From NCBI GenBank assembly GCA_018658685.1, contig JABHUT010000126.1, positions 1-11,719 of the forward strand: a stretch of DNA of 11,719 bases, read 5' to 3'. This document shows positions 7,288 to 11,719 of the stretch, piece after piece. A model generated the notes under the pieces. That model made no database searches, was not told the DNA's origin, and saw only the letters and a list, made by a program, of their open reading frames with translations. The stretch is from Alphaproteobacteria bacterium (GTDB taxonomy: Bacteria; Pseudomonadota; Alphaproteobacteria; MED-G09). The translations under genes were made by a program, and so were the position numbers. Within the stretch, counting starts at the first letter, position 1, and each line of letters begins with the position of its first letter.

Positions 7288-8772
7288 TTAAATTAGGGAT
7301 TTGATCTCGCTGATAAAATTATCTAATGAAACAGTTTTTTGAGATACTTTACCGCTTCGCCATTCTTCATTATCTGAAATTTCACCGGACGCTTCCTTTC
7401 CTATCAAAAGGTCTTTAATTGTAATACTATTGGAAGCCTCTTCATCCTCCCCCAATATCAGAGCAATTCTTGCCTTTCTCTTATCTGCGTACTTTAATTG
7501 TGCCTTCATACCACCATCTCCAGCATAGCATTCCGAAGGTATTCCAGCCTCCCTTAATTGGGATGCTATCTTATAATAAAGAGATCTTTTTTCCTTATCC
7601 ATTACCAAAACGACAACAGCTAGTTGTTCTTTATTTCCATTTTGTTTTTTAAGGTATTTTAATGCACTACTTAACCTACTCACACCAACAGAAATACCGG
7701 TTGATGGAACTCTGGCACCCTTAAGTCTTGTAATTAAATCATCATATCTCCCACCACCTCCAACAGAACCAAATTTTTCTAAAGAGCTATCCGTTTCAAT
7801 ATTAAAAGTTAGATCTGCTTCATAAACTGGACCAGTATAGTAACCAAGGCCTCTTACAACTGATGGATCTATTATAATTCTTTTTTCATCATAGCCTGCA
7901 ACATCAATTATTGATGATATTTGATCAAGCTCATCAATAGCCTCAGAAAAGATTACATTTGAATCAAACTGATTTGATAGATTTTCTAAAGATTTCTTCC
8001 TGCTCAAGTGTTTTGAATTTATTCCGTACTCTAAAAATAATAATATTTTTTTTATAGATGAATTATCAAGACCCGCACCTTTTGTGAAATCTCCGGATTC
8101 ATCTTTTCGTCCACCCCCAAGAAGTTGTTGGACTCCCTCTAATCCTAAGCGATCTAATTTATCAATAGATCGCATAATTGCTAAATTAATATCTGATCCA
8201 GATTTGTTTCCCGCTATATCTAAGCTATCAATTATACCATCTAAAATTTTCCTATTATTTAGACGTATGACATAATCCCCTCTATCTATACCTGTGCTTT
8301 CAATAGCATCTGCAAACATCATGCACATCTCAGCATCAGAAAGGGCATTCTCACTTCCGATAGTATCTGCATCGATTTGAAAGAATTGTCTAAATCTTCC
8401 TGGACCTGGTTTCTCATTCCTAAAAACCCATCCTGATTGATATCTTCGAAATGGTTTAGGTAAAGAGTCATAATTTTCTGCTACGTACCTAGCCAAACCA
8501 GAAGTTAAATCATACCTTAAAGAAACCCATTTATTATCATCATCTTGAAAAGAAAAAACACCTTCATTTGGTCTATCCTGATCAGGAAGAAAAGATCCTA
8601 TAACATCAGAATATTCTATTATTCCTGTTTCCAAAGCATCAAATCCATAAAGACCATAAGTCTTTTGAATAGAGTTTCTTAATCTATTTAATTCAGCAAG
8701 GTCATTACCAGATAAATCTTCAAAACCTCTTGGTCGTTGCGGTTTGATTTTTTTCTTTTTTTCCGAACTCAC
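7288..8772 (-). CDS. hisS: Histidyl-tRNA synthetase
   Basis: HisRS charges tRNA-His with histidine in the cytosol. From the GTG start the protein is 494 residues. It shows class II motif 2 with FRNEKPGPGRFRQF (about 117-130), the histidine-binding RGLGYYTG (307-314), GGGGRYDD of motif 3 surroundings (338-345), and a C-terminal anticodon-binding domain from about residue 382. I chose the GTG at 8772 because GGAG (8779-8782) lies six bases upstream and the usual PRGFEDL start follows shortly. A TTG at 8820 would add 16 hydrophobic residues not expected in HisRS. The motif-2 loop differs from the E. coli type (FRHERPQKGRYRQF) and resembles that of alphaproteobacteria with altered tRNA-His. It is followed by hisZ after 66 bp and is divergent from malate synthase across 108 bp. 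Confidence 0.95.
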   Translation of the reverse strand: MSSEKKKKIKPQRPRGFEDLSGNDLAELNRLRNSIQKTYGLYGFDALETGIIEYSDVIGSFLPDQDRPNEGVFSFQDDDNKWVSLRYDLTSGLARYVAENYDSLPKPFRRYQSGWVFRNEKPGPGRFRQFFQIDADTIGSENALSDAEMCMMFADAIESTGIDRGDYVIRLNNRKILDGIIDSLDIAGNKSGSDINLAIMRSIDKLDRLGLEGVQQLLGGGRKDESGDFTKGAGLDNSSIKKILLFLEYGINSKHLSRKKSLENLSNQFDSNVIFSEAIDELDQISSIIDVAGYDEKRIIIDPSVVRGLGYYTGPVYEADLTFNIETDSSLEKFGSVGGGGRYDDLITRLKGARVPSTGISVGVSRLSSALKYLKKQNGNKEQLAVVVLVMDKEKRSLYYKIASQLREAGIPSECYAGDGGMKAQLKYADKRKARIALILGEDEEASNSITIKDLLIGKEASGEISDNEEWRSGKVSQKTVSLDNFISEIKSLI

Positions 8773-8778
8773 GGCATA

Positions 8779-8782
8779 CTCC
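8779..8782 (-). promoter_or_regulatory. hisS: Ribosome-binding site that sets the hisS GTG start
   Basis: GGAG on the minus strand is followed by six bases (TATGCC) and then GTG at 8772. This spacing is ideal. The in-frame TTG at 8820 has no such site. Confidence 0.75.
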
Positions 8783-8880
8783 AAAAAAAAATTTAGAATC
8801 AGATAAATATCATTATCCAAATAATTTTTCTATGATATACCTTCCATTAATAATTATCTAAAAAAATTAAGGAAAATTTT

Positions 8881-10494
8881 ATGTCATTAAATTTAGACAC
8901 ACCAGCTGGTTTAAAAATTCTAGGAACTGATTATCCAGGAATAGAGAAAATACTTACAAAAGAATGCCTTACATTGATTGCAGAACTTGAACGTGAGTTT
9001 AAGCGAGAAAGACTCGGGGTCCTTCAAGAAAGATTAAGAAAGCAATTTGATCTCGATAATGGGAGTCTTCCTGATTTTTTAGAAGAAACTAAATCTATAA
9101 GAGAATCAGACTGGAAAATCACTTCGATTCCTCAAGATCTTTTGGATAGAAGAGTTGAGATCACTGGACCTGTAGATCGTAAAATGATTATAAACGCGCT
9201 AAATTCAGATGCAAAAACATTTATGACAGACTTTGAAGACTCTATGTCCCCTACTTGGGGAAATATTATTCAAGGTCAAATAAATTTACAAGACTTATGG
9301 AATGATGAAATTGATTTTAAAGATCCAAACTCTGGAAAAGAATATAAGCTTAACCCCGACCCTTCAGTATTAATAGTTAGACCGCGAGGATGGCATCTTG
9401 AAGAAGCTCATATTGAGGTTGATGGAGAGAGAATTTCTGGTGGAATTTTTGATTTCGCAGTTTATCTATTTCATAACCATAAAAAAATATCGGAAAAGAA
9501 TACAGGCCCTTATTTTTATCTTCCAAAAATGGAAAGTTATCTTGAAGCAAGGCTGTGGAACAAGGTCTTTAGTAAAGCCCAAGAATTATTGGGTATTCCA
9601 ATCGGTACTTGTAAAGCAACAGTTTTAATTGAGACTTTGCCTGCTGCATTTCAGATGGATGAGATACTTTATGAATTAAAAGACCATATAGTTGGCCTAA
9701 ATTGCGGAAGATGGGATTATATTTTTAGTTACATAAAAAGACTTGGAAATAACCCTGATTATATTTTGCCTGACAGGTCTCAAGTTGTTATGGGTGATGC
9801 ATTTCTCAACGCTTACTCTCTTTTGCTAATCAAAACCTGTCACAAAAGAGGTGCTTTTGCGATGGGCGGAATGGCTGCTCAAATACCAGTAAAAAATAAT
9901 GATACTGAAAATAATGCAGCTTTTGAAAAAGTCAAAAACGATAAAGAAAGAGAAGCAAAAAATGGGCATGACGGTACATGGGTTGCTCATCCTGGCTTAG
10001 TCCCTGTGGCTCTTGATATTTTTAATTCTTCAATTACTGGCGATAATCAACTCGACGTATCCTTGGATAACGTAAATATTACCCAAAAAGATCTTTTAAA
10101 GGTTCACGATGGTGAAAGAACAGAGGCTGGAATGAGGGAGGGTATAAGAGTTGGAATTCAATATATTGCTGCTTGGCTGGGTGGTAGAGGTGCAGTACCC
10201 CTTTACAATCTTATGGAAGATGCAGCAACTGCAGAAATTTCAAGAGCACAAATTTGGCAATGGCTTAAGCATTCTTCAACTTTAAATGATGGAAGAACTG
10301 TAACAATTGAATTATTTAAATCAATTCTCGATGATGAAATTAATGAACTTAAAAAAATTATTGAAGAAAATCAGTGGAATCAAGGAAAATACGAAAAAGC
10401 TATTGAATTATTTGAGAAAATGTCTATATCTCCTGACTGTAAAGAGTTCCTAACACTACCGGCTTATGAAGAAATTATTTCTATAAATAAATAA
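8881..10494 (+). CDS. aceB: Malate synthase A
   Basis: The enzyme condenses glyoxylate with acetyl-CoA to give malate, the second step of the glyoxylate bypass. The 537-residue length and layout fit the A form rather than the larger G form. Key motifs are TFMTDFEDSMSPTWGN (113-128), RPRGWHLEE with catalytic Arg (167-175), the Mg-binding Glu in VLIETLPAAFQMDEI (248-262) with Asp279 in GLNCGRWDYIFS, and the catalytic base Asp447 in MEDAATAEISRAQIW. The start has AAGGA at 8869-8873, seven bases before the ATG. The isocitrate lyase gene follows after 26 bp with its own ribosome-binding site and no terminator between, so the two form an aceB-aceA operon. Its promoter must lie in the 108-bp gap shared with hisS, but I see no convincing hexamers or operator there. 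Confidence 0.96.
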   Translation: MSLNLDTPAGLKILGTDYPGIEKILTKECLTLIAELEREFKRERLGVLQERLRKQFDLDNGSLPDFLEETKSIRESDWKITSIPQDLLDRRVEITGPVDRKMIINALNSDAKTFMTDFEDSMSPTWGNIIQGQINLQDLWNDEIDFKDPNSGKEYKLNPDPSVLIVRPRGWHLEEAHIEVDGERISGGIFDFAVYLFHNHKKISEKNTGPYFYLPKMESYLEARLWNKVFSKAQELLGIPIGTCKATVLIETLPAAFQMDEILYELKDHIVGLNCGRWDYIFSYIKRLGNNPDYILPDRSQVVMGDAFLNAYSLLLIKTCHKRGAFAMGGMAAQIPVKNNDTENNAAFEKVKNDKEREAKNGHDGTWVAHPGLVPVALDIFNSSITGDNQLDVSLDNVNITQKDLLKVHDGERTEAGMREGIRVGIQYIAAWLGGRGAVPLYNLMEDAATAEISRAQIWQWLKHSSTLNDGRTVTIELFKSILDDEINELKKIIEENQWNQGKYEKAIELFEKMSISPDCKEFLTLPAYEEIISINK

Positions 10495-10520
10495 GCCTCC
10501 AAAAAATAAAGGATTTTAAG

Positions 10521-11719
10521 ATGACAAAAAGTTTTTATGATTTAGTTCCCTCGGCTCCTAAAGGAAGATATGATGGTATTGAAAGACCTTATTCAGTAGA
10601 AGATGTTGAAAAATTAAGAGGTTCATTTCCAATTGAATATACACTAGCGACAAGGGGATCTAATAAACTTTGGGATCTACTTCACACAGAAGATCAAGTT
10701 TCATCACTAGGTGCTTTATCTGGAAATCAAGCCATGCAAATGGTTAGAGCTGGATTAAAAGCAATTTATTTATCCGGATGGCAAGTAGCTGCTGATAATA
10801 ATACTGCTGGCGCAACTTACCCTGATCAAAGTTTATACCCAGCCAATTCAGGGCCTGAGTTAGCAAAAAAAATTAACCGTACTCTTCAAAGAGCTGATCA
10901 AATTGAAGTTTCTGAAGGTGGTGCAAAAAGAGATTGGTTCGCACCTATTATTGCTGATGCTGAAGCTGGATTTGGCGGACCACTAAATTGCTTTGAAATT
11001 ATGAAAGCTTATATTGATGCTGGAGCATCAGGTGTACACTTTGAAGATCAATTAGCATCTGAAAAGAAATGCGGACATATGGGAGGTAAGGTCTTAATAC
11101 CTACTAAACAACATATAAGAAATCTTAATGCTGCTAGACTTGCTGCTGATGTTTGTGGTGTACCTACAATCATAGTTGCTAGAACAGATGCAGAAAGCGC
11201 TAAATTAATTACGTCAGATGTTGATGAAAGAGATCATGAATTCATTGATAGAGACGATAGAACTCCAGAGGGTTTCTATAGACTTAAAGAAGGATCAGGT
11301 TTTGATAATTGTGTAAAAAGAGCAATTGCATACGCACCTCATGCAGATTTAATTTGGATGGAGACTTCTGTACCAAGTTTAGAGGTTGCAGCTGAATTTG
11401 CTAAGCAGGTTAAGGCTGCTTATCCCGATCAAATGTTAGCCTATAATTGTTCTCCTAGTTTTAATTGGGAAGCTAATCTTGATAAGGATACTATTGAAAC
11501 ATTCCGTGAGGAAATTGGTAAACTTGGGTTTAAATATCAGTTTGTTACTTTAGCAGGCTTCCATTCATTAAATTACGGTATGTTTGAACTAGCTTCAAAT
11601 TTTAGAGACCGTGGCATGGGCGCATATTCAGAGCTTCAACAAGCAGAATTTAATTCAGAAAAAAACGGCTATACAGCAACTCGTCACCAAAGAGAGGTTG
11701 GAACAGGCTACTTTGATAT
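10521..11719 (+). CDS. aceA: Isocitrate lyase (3' end beyond the window)
   Basis: The enzyme splits isocitrate into glyoxylate and succinate, feeding malate synthase next door and allowing growth on acetate or fatty acids. The open frame runs 399 codons to the window edge without a stop. Judged against a usual length of about 430 residues, only a short C-terminal piece is missing. Landmarks are LSGWQVAAD (84-92), DAEAGFGGPLN (146-156), the catalytic KKCGHMGGK (182-190) with active-site Cys184, VARTDAE (219-225) and YNCSPSFNW (308-316). The start has AAAGGA at 10508-10513, seven bases before the ATG. It is co-directional with malate synthase. No anomalies are visible. Confidence 0.96.
   Translation, partial: MTKSFYDLVPSAPKGRYDGIERPYSVEDVEKLRGSFPIEYTLATRGSNKLWDLLHTEDQVSSLGALSGNQAMQMVRAGLKAIYLSGWQVAADNNTAGATYPDQSLYPANSGPELAKKINRTLQRADQIEVSEGGAKRDWFAPIIADAEAGFGGPLNCFEIMKAYIDAGASGVHFEDQLASEKKCGHMGGKVLIPTKQHIRNLNAARLAADVCGVPTIIVARTDAESAKLITSDVDERDHEFIDRDDRTPEGFYRLKEGSGFDNCVKRAIAYAPHADLIWMETSVPSLEVAAEFAKQVKAAYPDQMLAYNCSPSFNWEANLDKDTIETFREEIGKLGFKYQFVTLAGFHSLNYGMFELASNFRDRGMGAYSELQQAEFNSEKNGYTATRHQREVGTGYFD

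Noticed and set aside
8769..8777. A two-codon frame (ATG CCG TGA) overlapping the hisS GTG start.
   Set aside because: The ATG is only one base from the GGAG, too close to be used; probably chance.
8773..8820. A longer HisS starting at TTG 8820.
   Set aside because: It has no ribosome-binding site, adds an atypical hydrophobic stretch, and the GTG at 8772 has GGAG at ideal spacing.

Overview
The window looks like a chromosomal segment from an AT-rich alphaproteobacterium, with roughly two-thirds A+T judged by eye. The alphaproteobacterial reading rests on four things: the DUF1285 protein, the hisS-hisZ-hisG cluster, the type of HisRS motif-2 loop, and the alpha-style HisZ core. Intergenic gaps are short and nothing points to a mobile element. 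A free-living, possibly streamlined marine lineage is my inference; the exact clade cannot be settled by eye.

Layout. Positions 1-38 (minus) hold the first 12 codons of an unidentified gene that runs off the left edge. Positions 41-610 (minus) encode a DUF1285 protein. Divergent from it, 680-1594 (plus) encodes a short-chain dehydrogenase of the MFE-2/3-hydroxyacyl-CoA dehydrogenase type. Its intrinsic terminator lies inside the 3' end of the convergent CaCA-family cation antiporter gene (1597-2523, minus). A 340-bp AT-rich gap then carries a candidate heat-shock promoter, followed by groES-groEL (2864-4841, plus). A bidirectional terminator at 4861-4890 separates groEL from the histidine cluster on the minus strand, transcribed hisS (7288-8772), hisZ (5863-7221), hisG (4889-5866). 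Divergent from hisS is a glyoxylate-bypass pair: malate synthase A (8881-10494) and isocitrate lyase (from 10521, cut by the right edge).

The most interesting part is the hisS-hisZ junction. The HisZ protein, the HisRS-like regulatory subunit of ATP phosphoribosyltransferase, carries about 62 extra N-terminal residues that read as a Cro-like helix-turn-helix DNA-binding domain. In the 66-bp gap just upstream of its start codon lie two copies of the same 15-bp palindrome, TTCATATARTATGAA, with centres 39 bp apart. One of them covers the likely -10 region. The simplest reading is that this HisZ is both an allosteric subunit of HisG and an autorepressor of hisZ-hisG. That would link histidine sensing directly to transcription through one polypeptide. 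The fusion, the repeats and their position are visible in the sequence; the function is inference.

The remaining genes are ordinary housekeeping and central-metabolism genes. Small points of note are a homogenised GGCGGCATG repeat in the groEL tail, the terminator embedded in a coding region, a long HisG paired with a HisZ, and an inverted repeat upstream of groES.
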